Shown here piece by piece: positions 7,127 through 15,160 of a stretch of 33,468 nucleotides of DNA. How positions within the stretch are numbered: the stretch's first letter is position 1; every line of letters begins with the position of its first letter. Below the pieces are notes generated by a model, which saw nothing but the letters and a program-made list of their open reading frames with translations, was not told the DNA's origin and made no database searches. Both the position numbers and the translations under genes were made by a program. Origin of the DNA: an uncultured Bacteroidales bacterium (lineage in GTDB: Bacteria; Bacteroidota; Bacteroidia; Bacteroidales; Bacteroidaceae); contig CACXLY010000050.1 in assembly GCA_902768605.1 (NCBI GenBank), forward strand, positions 1 to 33,468, written 5' to 3'.

Positions 7127-8392
7127 ATGGGCTATTTGTTTACCTCGGAGTCCGTCTCCGAAGGCCACCCCGATAAGGTGGCAGATCAAATCAGTGATGC
7201 AGTGCTCGACAAACTCCTCGCCTTCGACCCCGACTCGAAAGTGGCGTGCGAGACGCTCGTCACGACAGGGCAGGTCGTTCTCGCCGGCGAAATCAAGACG
7301 AAGGCTTACGTCGACTTGCAACGCATAGCACGTGAGGTCATCAACCGCATCGGCTATACGAAGAGCGAGTATATGTTCGAAGGGAACAGTTGCGGCGTAC
7401 TCTCTGCCATACACGAGCAGAGCCAGGACATCAACCGCGGCGTGGACCGCTCGGACCGTACGGCACAGGGCGCCGGCGACCAGGGCATGATGTTCGGCTA
7501 CGCTACCAATGAAACCGAGAACTTCATGCCTCTCAGTCTCGACCTCGCCCACAGGCTGCTCTTCGTCCTTGCTGAGATACGTCGCGAGGGCAAGGTAATG
7601 ACCTACCTGCGCCCCGACGCGAAAAGCCAGGTCACTATCGAATACAGCGACGACGGCATACCTCAGCGCATCGACACCATCGTGGTGAGCACGCAGCACG
7701 ATGAGTTCGACACCGACGAGGCCATGCAACAGCGCATCACTCGCGACGTGAAGGAAATCCTCGTGCCTCGTATGCTCGAAGGCATCCGCTCCGAACGCGT
7801 CCGCGCTCTCTTCAGCAATGCCGACGCCATCACTTACTACGTGAACCCGACCGGCAAGTTTGTCATCGGCGGACCTCACGGCGATACGGGCCTCACGGGA
7901 CGCAAGATCATCGTCGATACCTACGGCGGGAAGGGCGCTCACGGCGGCGGGGCATTCAGTGGCAAAGACCCTTCGAAGGTCGACCGCTCGGCAGCCTATG
8001 CCGCTCGCCACATCGCAAAGAACATGGTGGCTGCAGGGGTGGCCGACGAGATGTTGGTTCAGCTCAGCTATGCCATCGGCGTGGCAGAGCCCGTCAGTAT
8101 CTTTGTGGATACCTACGGCAAGAGTCACGTCAGCCTCTCCGACGGCGAGATTGCTCGGAAGATTAAGGAAATCTTCACCCTTACTCCCTATGCCATCGAG
8201 CAACGCCTCAAGCTGCGCAACCCCATCTATGAGGAAACAGCGGCCTATGGCCACATGGGGCGAGAGCCGCGCATTGTCAACAAGCGCTTCGAGTCATTGT
8301 ATCAGGACACGAAAGATGTCACGGTGGAACTCTTCACGTGGGAGAAATTAGATTATGTTGAAACTATAAGAGAATGCTTTCATCTGCAATGA
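7127..8392 (+). CDS. metK: S-adenosylmethionine synthase
   Basis: Methionine adenosyltransferase makes S-adenosylmethionine from methionine and ATP in the cytoplasm. The 421-aa product begins [28 protein letters not shown], the family N-terminus with the ATP-binding histidine. [16 protein letters not shown] and [18 protein letters not shown] are the two MetK signature regions, and [12 protein letters not shown] is also present. The frame is open 90 bases upstream, but the family start and the riboswitch-like leader place translation at 7127. It overlaps the LOG gene by the ATGA at 8389-8392, so the downstream run may be partly co-expressed with it. Confidence 0.97.
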   Translation: MGYLFTSESVSEGHPDKVADQISDAVLDKLLAFDPDSKVACETLVTTGQVVLAGEIKTKAYVDLQRIAREVINRIGYTKSEYMFEGNSCGVLSAIHEQSQDINRGVDRSDRTAQGAGDQGMMFGYATNETENFMPLSLDLAHRLLFVLAEIRREGKVMTYLRPDAKSQVTIEYSDDGIPQRIDTIVVSTQHDEFDTDEAMQQRITRDVKEILVPRMLEGIRSERVRALFSNADAITYYVNPTGKFVIGGPHGDTGLTGRKIIVDTYGGKGAHGGGAFSGKDPSKVDRSAAYAARHIAKNMVAAGVADEMLVQLSYAIGVAEPVSIFVDTYGKSHVSLSDGEIARKIKEIFTLTPYAIEQRLKLRNPIYEETAAYGHMGREPRIVNKRFESLYQDTKDVTVELFTWEKLDYVETIRECFHLQ

Positions 8393-8979
8393 AAAACGTT
8401 AAGAAAAAGATTGCCGTCTATTGTGCCAGCAGCACGCAGATAGACGATTGTTACTTTCAGGATGCACATCGCCTTGGTCAGCTGATGGCTGGCCAGGGCA
8501 TAACTTTGGTGAACGGTGCGGGGAACATGGGCCTCATGGCAGCAAGCGCCGACGGATGCCTCGAGAATGGCGGGCAGGCGATCGGCGTCATACCGACGTT
8601 TATGATAGGTGAGGGCTGGTGCCACGACGGCATGAGCGAGATTATCGAAACGGTGGACATGCACGAGCGACAGCAGAGGATAGCTGATATGACGGATGGC
8701 GGCATCTTCCTCCCCGGCGGGTGCGGCACGTTCGCCGAGCTGACGGAGCTCATCACCTGGAAACAGCTCGGCCTCTACCTCAAGCCGATCATCCTGCTCA
8801 ATACCAATGGCTATTACGATGCTTTGCTTAACACGTTGCACCTCGCCATCAAGGAGAACTTCATGCGACCTGTTCACGCCGATATCTGGCGTGTGGCGCC
8901 GACGCCTGAGTTGGCATTGAAGATGGTTCTCGAGACGCCGCTTTGGGACACGAGTATTCGCAGGTTTGCCAAGATATGA
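8389..8979 (+). CDS. LOG family protein (TIGR00730-type phosphoribohydrolase)
   Basis: This is a 196-aa Rossmann-like protein of the LOG family, whose members cleave nucleoside 5'-monophosphates, including cytokinin riboside monophosphates, to base and ribose 5-phosphate. P109-G-G-C-G-T-F-A-E117 is the catalytic PGGxGTxxE motif, and V41-N-G-A-G-N-M-G-L-M is the nucleotide-binding loop. The start at 8389 overlaps the metK stop by four bases (ATGA); an alternative ATG at 8374 adds five residues. The stop overlaps the next start in the same way at 8976-8979. The natural bacterial substrate is not predictable; family membership is firm. Confidence 0.92.
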   Translation: MKNVKKKIAVYCASSTQIDDCYFQDAHRLGQLMAGQGITLVNGAGNMGLMAASADGCLENGGQAIGVIPTFMIGEGWCHDGMSEIIETVDMHERQQRIADMTDGGIFLPGGCGTFAELTELITWKQLGLYLKPIILLNTNGYYDALLNTLHLAIKENFMRPVHADIWRVAPTPELALKMVLETPLWDTSIRRFAKI

Positions 8980-9821
8980 CCGAGGCTGACACGCTTTCCG
9001 TCGATACGCTGGAGGCGGCGTCGCAGGACACGGTCGCTCTTGACCTCATCTCTTTCGACTCCTGTAGTGTCTTCAGCGACGACACGTTGCTTCACGCCGA
9101 GGTGCCCTACCGCCCGTATGGCTTCGGCTCTCAGGCGACGCCTTTCCGCTTGCGCAGTGATGCCTGGAGCGGACTGCTGCTGCTTGTCTGCCTGCTTCTT
9201 GCGTCGAGCCTTGTGCTGAGGCTTCGCAGGCAGTTCAGGGAGCTGTTGCAAAGCGTCTTCTTTCCTATACCGGGGAAGAAGGAAGAGCCTCTCGTGGACG
9301 ATCCCCTCCGCTATTCGACCCGCCTCATTGCCGTGACGCTCCTTTCGCTGACGGCGGCGACGGTGACTTTCACCTACACGCAGCACGATGTGGGTTTCTA
9401 TGCGTTTGCCGAGACGCCGTATCTCGTCTTCGCCGCCTTCTTCTTGCTTTGGCTGGCCTATTTCCTGGCGAAGCGATTGCTGAGCGGTTTCGTGAACTGG
9501 GTCTTCTTCAGGAAAGAAAAAATATTTACATGGAAGAGAACCACCACTTTCCTTTACGTGGCGGAGTCCTTGCTTTTTCTGGTTCTTTCGCTTTTAGTCG
9601 CTTATCTTCCCTTTTCGCCTGAAGAAGTGTTCCTTTTCGTCATTTGTCTTGTCTTTTTTGTCAAGTTATTGCTACTTTTCAAGACATTTAAGATATTTTT
9701 TCCCAAAATGTATGGCACTTTGCATTTAATTGTGTACTTTTGCACACTCGAATTGATGCCTTTGCTTGTCATGACGCAGGTGTTGACGTATGCGGAGGCA
9801 GTTTCAATGGTAAAGCTTTAA
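8976..9821 (+). CDS. DUF4271 domain-containing membrane protein
   Basis: A 281-aa protein with a polar N-terminal region (about 60 residues, Asp/Ser/Thr-rich) and then about seven hydrophobic segments. The first is SGLLLLVCLLLASSLVL, and the last lies near HLIVYFCTLELMPLLVMTQVL, which is typical of DUF4271. The family is confined to Bacteroidetes and often sits directly before hemD, as here. It starts with an ATGA overlap of the LOG stop; the longer frame from 8943 uses a TTG. Function is unknown; a role near haem or cell-envelope biogenesis would be guesswork from location only. Confidence 0.85.
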   Translation: MTEADTLSVDTLEAASQDTVALDLISFDSCSVFSDDTLLHAEVPYRPYGFGSQATPFRLRSDAWSGLLLLVCLLLASSLVLRLRRQFRELLQSVFFPIPGKKEEPLVDDPLRYSTRLIAVTLLSLTAATVTFTYTQHDVGFYAFAETPYLVFAAFFLLWLAYFLAKRLLSGFVNWVFFRKEKIFTWKRTTTFLYVAESLLFLVLSLLVAYLPFSPEEVFLFVICLVFFVKLLLLFKTFKIFFPKMYGTLHLIVYFCTLELMPLLVMTQVLTYAEAVSMVKL

Positions 9822-9842
9822 TGAAAAAATAACGACAGCAAG

Positions 9843-10586
9843 ATGATAAAGAAGATACTCATTTCGCAGCCTGAGCCCACCTCAGCTAACTCTCCTTACT
9901 ACGACATTGCCAAGCGCTACAATGTGGAGATCGTGTTCCGTCCTTTCATTAAGGTTGAGCCGTTGACGGCGAAGGAGTTCCGCGCCCAAAAGATATCCAT
10001 CCTGGAGCACACCGCCGTGGTGTTCACCTCCCGCCTGTCGATCGACAATTTCTTTCTGCTGGCCAAGGAGTTGCGCATCCCCATCCCCGAGGACATGAAA
10101 TACTTCTGCATCACCGAGACCGTAGCACAGTACATACAGAAGTACGTGCAGTATCGCAAGCGCAAAATCTTTTTCGGGACGACCGGCAAGGTTGACGACC
10201 TGATTCCCCTCATCCTGAAGCACAAGTCGGAACGTTACTTCATCCCGCTCAGCGACGTACACAATCCCGTCTTCACCGAGTTGCTCGACAGCAAGGGTAT
10301 CAAGCACTCGGACGCCGTCATGTATCGCACCGTGAGCAACGACTTCAAGGCGGACGAGCCGTTCGACTACGACATGCTTATCTTCTTCAGTCCCAGCGGC
10401 GTACAGTCGCTGAAGAAAAACTTCCCGGACTTCAAGCAGGGCGACATCGTAATCGGTACGCTCGGTCCCACCACAGCAAAGGCTGTGCGCGATGCCGGCT
10501 TGCGTCTCGACATCGAAGCGCCTTCTCCCGAATATCCCAGCATATCATCAGCCATCGACGACCATCTGCGGAAGGCAAATGGCTAA
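9843..10586 (+). CDS. hemD: Uroporphyrinogen-III synthase
   Basis: HemD cyclises hydroxymethylbilane with inversion of ring D to give uroporphyrinogen III in tetrapyrrole synthesis. The 247-aa product starts MIKKILISQPEPTSANSPYY. It has the two-lobed layout of the family, with VVFTSRLSIDNFF in the first lobe and LIFFSPSGVQSLKKNF plus IGTLGPTTAKAVRDAGLR in the second. HemD is poorly conserved, but the combination with an upstream DUF4271 gene and a downstream rnpA is the usual Bacteroidales order. It overlaps rnpA by 8 bases. Confidence 0.9.
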   Translation: MIKKILISQPEPTSANSPYYDIAKRYNVEIVFRPFIKVEPLTAKEFRAQKISILEHTAVVFTSRLSIDNFFLLAKELRIPIPEDMKYFCITETVAQYIQKYVQYRKRKIFFGTTGKVDDLIPLILKHKSERYFIPLSDVHNPVFTELLDSKGIKHSDAVMYRTVSNDFKADEPFDYDMLIFFSPSGVQSLKKNFPDFKQGDIVIGTLGPTTAKAVRDAGLRLDIEAPSPEYPSISSAIDDHLRKANG

Positions 10587-10980
10587 CGTCGCACCCTACT
10601 CGCTTAGCAAGGAGGAGCGCCTCTGCAGCCGCAAGGCTCTGGAAGAGCTCTTCGCGGGAGGCCGCCAGTCGTTGTCAGCCTACCCCATCCGTGCCGTGTT
10701 CATGCCGAACGGGCTGGACGTGGTGCGCGTCATGGTGTCGGTGAGCAAGCGGTACTTCAAGCGGGCGGTCAAGCGCAACCGTATCAAGCGGCAGCTGCGC
10801 GAGGCGTACAGGCTGCAGAAGGACCTGCTCGTGCCGCTCCCGGGCGGTCTCGACATCGCGTTTCTCTGGACGTCGGGCGAGATGCTCCCCACCGACAAGG
10901 TGTTCCAGAAGATGCACAACGTGTTGCAGCGCGTCCGTGAGAGCGTTGCCGAGGACAGAAGGTCGGATACTGTAGATTGA
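10579..10980 (+). CDS. rnpA: Ribonuclease P protein component
   Basis: RnpA is the protein subunit of RNase P that helps the RNA subunit remove tRNA 5' leaders. The 133-aa product contains the RNR signature, [16 protein letters not shown] (about residues 59-74), and an N-terminal L-x-S-R-K-x-x-x-E-L-F pattern. It has the basic composition expected. The start at 10579 overlaps the hemD stop by 8 bases; the longer open frame has no family similarity. It is followed by yidD, the almost universal rnpA partner. Confidence 0.95.
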   Translation: MANVAPYSLSKEERLCSRKALEELFAGGRQSLSAYPIRAVFMPNGLDVVRVMVSVSKRYFKRAVKRNRIKRQLREAYRLQKDLLVPLPGGLDIAFLWTSGEMLPTDKVFQKMHNVLQRVRESVAEDRRSDTVD

Positions 10981-10988
10981 CATTTGCG

Positions 10989-11207
10989 ATGCGATTACTG
11001 ACAAGGTTGCTCATCCTGCCGATACGTTTCTACCAGCGTTTCATCTCGCCTCTGACGCCGCCGTCCTGCCGCTTCACGCCGACGTGCAGCCAGTATGCCA
11101 TCGAGGCTCTGAGGAAACACGGCCCGCTGCGTGGGCTGTGGCTCGCCCTGCGGCGCCTGCTCAGGTGCCATCCCTGGGGCGGAAGCGGTTACGACCCCGT
11201 GCCATAG
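10989..11207 (+). CDS. yidD: Membrane protein insertion efficiency factor YidD
   Basis: This is a 72-aa protein with an N-terminal amphipathic/hydrophobic segment ([19 protein letters not shown]). The C-x5-C-S-Q-Y-A cluster ([11 protein letters not shown]) and the terminal [12 protein letters not shown] are diagnostic for YidD. It is thought to assist YidC-dependent membrane insertion. I used the ATG at 10989, 8 bases after the rnpA stop; an overlapping TTG at 10977 would add four residues. It abuts tatD without a gap. Confidence 0.93.
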   Translation: MRLLTRLLILPIRFYQRFISPLTPPSCRFTPTCSQYAIEALRKHGPLRGLWLALRRLLRCHPWGGSGYDPVP

Positions 11208-11801
11208 ATGATGTACATCGATTTCCATACCCATCACGTTCCCCAGAGCCGGGACGTCGTGGCCGTCGTGGACGGACGCGACACCTGGGGCATTCACCCG
11301 TGGCGTGCGACGGAGGAATTCGCCGTCCCCGACCTCACGGGGAAAATCGCCATCGGAGAGTGCGGTCTCGACGCTTGCTGTGGGATCGACCTACGCTTGC
11401 AGAAGGAAGTGCTCACGCTACACGTGGCGTTGGCCGACGCCACAGCAAGGGTTTTGATCCTCCACTGCGTGAAAGCCCTCGACCTTCTTTTGAAGATGCA
11501 CAAGGAATTGAAACCCAAACAATTGTGGATGCTCCACGGATTCCGCGGCAAACCGCAGCAATTGCGCTCGCTTCTCGACGCAGGATTCTACGTCAGCTTC
11601 GGCTACCGCCACAACGACGAGAGCCTGCGTATCTGCCCAATAGACAGGATGTTGCTCGAAACAGACAATGACCCCGCCCATCCAATACAAGAAATATATA
11701 ATAATGTAGCAAGAAAACGCGGGCTCGAAGTGACGGAATTGTGCGAGGCAATGCTGAAAAACTACCGTGCATTCTTCCAAAAGGAGCCTCTTCTGGCATA
11801 A
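11208..11801 (+). CDS. TatD family metal-dependent hydrolase containing repeat-like DNA
   Basis: This is a short TatD-type amidohydrolase (197 aa), a predicted metal-dependent DNase or related hydrolase. Metal-site residues are present: DFHTHH near the N-terminus, GECGLD (about 50-55), ILHCVKA, MLHGFRG and LLETDNDPAH. The stretch L-D-A-C-C-G-I-D-L-R-L-Q and the later D-A-T-A-R are encoded by DNA that matches the intergenic 22-bp repeats of this window: 16 nt exact at 11370-11385 and 18 nt exact at 11432-11449. The frame and overall length remain intact, so the enzyme may still work. It is the last gene of the LOG-to-tatD run and is followed by a terminator. Confidence 0.9.
   Translation: MMYIDFHTHHVPQSRDVVAVVDGRDTWGIHPWRATEEFAVPDLTGKIAIGECGLDACCGIDLRLQKEVLTLHVALADATARVLILHCVKALDLLLKMHKELKPKQLWMLHGFRGKPQQLRSLLDAGFYVSFGYRHNDESLRICPIDRMLLETDNDPAHPIQEIYNNVARKRGLEVTELCEAMLKNYRAFFQKEPLLA
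11370..11450 (+). repeat. 22-bp repeat family sequence inside the tatD reading frame
   Basis: GACGCTTGCTGTGGGA at 11370-11385 is the exact complement of the array unit at 5451-5466. The similarity continues with three mismatches to a second GCTTGC exactly 22 bases later (11395). GGCCGACGCCACAGCAAG at 11432-11449 is identical to 24788-24805 and lies in the opposite orientation. Confidence 0.8.
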
Positions 11802-11820
11802 AAATTCTTTATAGTGTGTT

Positions 11821-11850
11821 AAAAAGGCTTACATACGGCCTTTTTCTCCG
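11821..11850 (+). terminator. Intrinsic terminator after tatD
   Basis: AAAAAGGC (11821-11828) pairs with GCCTTTTT (11838-11845) around a 9-base loop, with further T-rich sequence after it (11851-11859). The stem is A/T-rich at its base, as usual for Rho-independent terminators. Confidence 0.75.
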
Positions 11851-11860
11851 TTTTTTTTTG

Positions 11861-11868
11861 TACCTTTG
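11861..11868 (+). promoter_or_regulatory. -7 promoter element for the CoA-transferase gene
   Basis: TACCTTTG follows the terminator T-tract and lies 24 bases upstream of the ATG at 11893. It separates the CoA-transferase transcript from the tatD run. Confidence 0.7.
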
Positions 11869-11892
11869 TGCGCAAAATTAAACATAACACAC

Positions 11893-13404
11893 ATGGACTT
11901 CAATAGAATTACCGCTGCCGAAGCAGCAGCACTCGTCCAAAACGGACAAACCATCGGCCTGAGCGGCTTTACGCCGGCAGGTGTAGCTAAATGTACTCCC
12001 GCAGAGATTGCCAAGAAGGCAGTGGCAGAACACGCTGCAGGAAGACCGTTCAAGATCAGCATTTTCACGGGCGCCAGCACAGGTCAGAGCTGCGACGGCG
12101 ACCTCTCGAATGCCCTCGCCATCGACTTCCGCGCACCCTACACCACCAATCCCGACTTCCGCAAGAACGTCAACCTGAACACCCTCAATTACTCCGACCT
12201 GAACCTCTCCAACATGGCCACGCAGATACGCCAGGGCTATCTCGGACAGGTGAATTGGGCCATCATCGAGGCTTGCGCACTCGAGAAGGTCGGCAACAAG
12301 GCCAGAATCTACCTCACGGCAGCCGGCGGCATCAGCCCCACCGTGTGTCGCCTCGCCACAGAAGGCATCATAATCGAGCTCAACGCATTCCATAGCCCGA
12401 ACTCCAAAGGCATACACGACGTCTACGAAATCGAGGACCATCCCTTCCGCACACCCATCATGATCACCAAGGCAAGCGACCGCATCGGCAAACCCTATGT
12501 CGAGGTGGACGCAGACCGCATCAAAGGCGTCGTGGAATGCAACGTGCCGGACGAGGCCCGCAGTTTCAAAGACCCCGACCCCGTCACCACACAGATCGGC
12601 CAAAACGTCGCCGACTTCCTCCTGCTCAATCTCAAGAAAGGACTCATCCCAAAGACGTTCCTCAACCTGCAGAGCGGCGTGGGAAGCGGCGCAAATGCCG
12701 TACTCGGAGCACTCGGACAGTGTCCCGAAGTGCCCAACTTCAACATCTATACGGAAGTGCTGCAGGACGCACCCGTCGGCCTCATGAAACAGGGCCGCGT
12801 GCTCTCCGCATCAGCATGCTCGCTCACAGTCACCAACCAGTGCCTCCTCGACATATACGACAACATCGACTTCTTCAAGGACAAACTCGTGCTCCGTCCC
12901 TCAGAAATCAGCAACTGCCCTGAGGTCATCGCACGCCTCGGCGTCTGCGCCCTCAACACAGCCATCGAATGCGACATCTACGGACATGTCAACAGCACGA
13001 AGATCTGCGGAACAAAGATGATGAACGGCATCGGAGGCTCGGCCGACTTCGCCGACAACGCCTACCTCACCATCTTCACCTGCGGCTCGGTAACCAAAGG
13101 CGGCGCCATCTCAAGCATCGTGCCCTTCGCCAGCCACATCGACCACACCAACCACTTCGTCGATGCAGTCATCACCGAATACGGCGTCGCCGACCTCCGC
13201 CATAAGAGCGACATGCAGAAGGCACAAGAGCTGATCAACGTGGCACACCCAGACTACCGCCCCATGTTGCAAGACTATCTCAAACTCGCCGAGAAGCGTG
13301 GCGGACACACACACCACGAACTGGCAGCAGCCTTCGCAATGCACGACACCTTCCTGCGCAAGGGCGACATGCGCCTTACCGACTTCGCAGAGTACATCAA
13401 GTAA
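11893..13404 (+). CDS. Acetyl-CoA hydrolase/transferase (succinyl-CoA:acetate CoA-transferase type)
   Basis: A 503-aa class I CoA-transferase. Such enzymes move CoA between acyl groups; in Bacteroidales this type usually links succinyl- or propionyl-CoA to acetate in fermentation. The N-terminal domain has TIGLSGFTPAGVAK and IFTGASTG. The C-terminal domain has LQSGVGSGANAVLGAL (CoA-binding glycine-rich segment) and IYTE288VLQD, where E288 fits the catalytic glutamate that forms the CoA thioester. Later GSVTKGGAISSIVPF and VITEYGVADLR match the family. It has its own promoter and precedes recJ by 26 bases, probably by chance of location. The exact acyl donor is not determinable. Confidence 0.9.
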   Translation: MDFNRITAAEAAALVQNGQTIGLSGFTPAGVAKCTPAEIAKKAVAEHAAGRPFKISIFTGASTGQSCDGDLSNALAIDFRAPYTTNPDFRKNVNLNTLNYSDLNLSNMATQIRQGYLGQVNWAIIEACALEKVGNKARIYLTAAGGISPTVCRLATEGIIIELNAFHSPNSKGIHDVYEIEDHPFRTPIMITKASDRIGKPYVEVDADRIKGVVECNVPDEARSFKDPDPVTTQIGQNVADFLLLNLKKGLIPKTFLNLQSGVGSGANAVLGALGQCPEVPNFNIYTEVLQDAPVGLMKQGRVLSASACSLTVTNQCLLDIYDNIDFFKDKLVLRPSEISNCPEVIARLGVCALNTAIECDIYGHVNSTKICGTKMMNGIGGSADFADNAYLTIFTCGSVTKGGAISSIVPFASHIDHTNHFVDAVITEYGVADLRHKSDMQKAQELINVAHPDYRPMLQDYLKLAEKRGGHTHHELAAAFAMHDTFLRKGDMRLTDFAEYIK

Positions 13405-13430
13405 GCCCACAGCCATCATTATACATTATA

Positions 13431-15152
13431 ATGAACTACGAGTGGAGCTACAATCCGCCTTCCGATGCCCAACTGAAGCTTGCGGAAGAGCTGGCGGCAG
13501 AACTTAGAATAAGTCCTGTCGTCGCTCGCGTGCTGATAGGTCGAGGCATCACAGGCGTGACCGAAGCCCGCAAGTTCTTCAGGCCGCAGCTCACCGACCT
13601 GCATGACCCGTTCCTCTTTCAGGACATGCAAAAGGCCGTCAACCGTCTCAACGAAGCCCTCGGACGCAAAGAGCGCATCCTCGTTTACGGCGACTATGAC
13701 GTCGACGGATGTACCGCAGTCGCTCTCGTCTATCGTTTCCTCCTGCAATTCTACAGCAATATCGACTACTACATACCCGATAGAAACGAAGACGGATACG
13801 GTGTCTCCCGCAAAGGCGTCGACTATGCACAGGAGACGGGTGTGGGGCTGGTCATCGTCCTCGACTGTGGCATCAAGGCAACCGACGAGGTGGCTTATGC
13901 CAAGGAAAAGGGCATCGACTTCATCATCTGCGATCACCACGTGCCGGGCGACGAGTTGCCGCCGGCCGTCGCTGTGCTCAACGCCAAGCGCTTCGACAAT
14001 AGCTATCCCTACGAACACCTGTGCGGATGCGGCGTGGGTTTCAAACTGATGCAGGCCTTCGCCATAAGCAACGGCATAGAATTCTCGCAGCTCATCCCCT
14101 TGCTCGACCTTTGCGCCATCAGCATCGCAGCAGACCTCGTGCCCATCATGGGCGAGAATCGCATCCTGGCATATCACGGACTGCGACAGCTGAACAGTTC
14201 GCCGAGCATCGGCGTCAAGGCGCTCATGGAGATCTGCGGGCTGAAGGACAAGGAGATATCGCTTGGCGACATCATCTTCAAGATAGGGCCGCGCATCAAC
14301 GCATCAGGGAGAATGCAGACCGGCAACGAAGCCGTCGCGCTCCTCATCGAGAAGGACCCCGCCGCCGCAAAGGAACTGGCAGAGCAGATCAACGAATACA
14401 ACGAGCAGCGCAAGGACTTGGACAAGTCGATGACAGAGGAGGCGAACCGCATCGTCAAGACACTCGAGCACCGGCACGAGCACAAGTCCATCGTCCTCTT
14501 CAACGAAGAATGGCACCGCGGCATCATAGGCATCGTGGCATCCCGCCTGACGGAAGTCTTTTACAAGCCGAGTGTCGTGCTGACGTGTAATGAAGACGGC
14601 ATGGCTACCGGCTCTGCGAGAAGCGTTCCCGGCTTTGACGTCTACAAAGCCATCGAGAGCTGTGCCGACTTGCTTGAGAATTTCGGAGGTCACACTTATG
14701 CGGCCGGACTGAGTTTGCCTGCGCAGAACATACCCGAGTTCAGGCATCGCTTCGAGCAATACGTCAAGGAGCATATACAGCCCGAACAGGTGAACGCCAT
14801 CCTTAATATTGATGCAGAGATAGACTTCCACGACATCAATCGCCGCATCGCATCTGATATAAAACGTTTCGCACCTTATGGGCCGGACAATCACAAGCCT
14901 CTCTTCTGCACACGCCAGGTGTATGACTATGGCACGAGTAAGGTTGTGGGCCGCGACCAGGAGCATATCAAGCTGGAACTTGTCGATTCGAAGAGCAGCA
15001 TTGTAATGAACGGCATCGCTTTCGGCCAGAGTTCGCAGGCACGTTACATCAAGACGAAGCGCGCCTTCGATATCGTTTACCATATCGAGGAGAACAGTCA
15101 CAAGCGGGGCGAGGTGCAGTTGCAAATTGAGGACATCAAGCCAAGAGAATAG
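13431..15152 (+). CDS. recJ: Single-stranded-DNA-specific exonuclease RecJ
   Basis: RecJ degrades single-stranded DNA 5' to 3' in recombination and mismatch repair. The 573-aa product has the DHH phosphoesterase motifs: VYGDYDVDGCTAVAL (about residues 84-98), VLDCGI, and C-D-H-H-V-P-G (about 167-173). INASGRM and GGHTYAAGLSL are in the DHHA1 part, and a C-terminal OB-like region follows. Length is normal. The start is the ATG at 13431, just after an AT-rich gap. It ends 8 bases before recQ, so the two recombination genes are likely one transcript. Confidence 0.95.
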   Translation: MNYEWSYNPPSDAQLKLAEELAAELRISPVVARVLIGRGITGVTEARKFFRPQLTDLHDPFLFQDMQKAVNRLNEALGRKERILVYGDYDVDGCTAVALVYRFLLQFYSNIDYYIPDRNEDGYGVSRKGVDYAQETGVGLVIVLDCGIKATDEVAYAKEKGIDFIICDHHVPGDELPPAVAVLNAKRFDNSYPYEHLCGCGVGFKLMQAFAISNGIEFSQLIPLLDLCAISIAADLVPIMGENRILAYHGLRQLNSSPSIGVKALMEICGLKDKEISLGDIIFKIGPRINASGRMQTGNEAVALLIEKDPAAAKELAEQINEYNEQRKDLDKSMTEEANRIVKTLEHRHEHKSIVLFNEEWHRGIIGIVASRLTEVFYKPSVVLTCNEDGMATGSARSVPGFDVYKAIESCADLLENFGGHTYAAGLSLPAQNIPEFRHRFEQYVKEHIQPEQVNAILNIDAEIDFHDINRRIASDIKRFAPYGPDNHKPLFCTRQVYDYGTSKVVGRDQEHIKLELVDSKSSIVMNGIAFGQSSQARYIKTKRAFDIVYHIEENSHKRGEVQLQIEDIKPRE

Positions 15153-15160
15153 CGGGAAAG

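Noticed and set aside
10468..10485. ACCACAGCAAAGG in hemD as another 22-bp repeat copy
   Set aside because: The match is only about 11 bases with an extra A, and the codons encode the conserved HemD segment GPTTAKAV. A chance match is likely, unlike the 16- and 18-nt matches in tatD.
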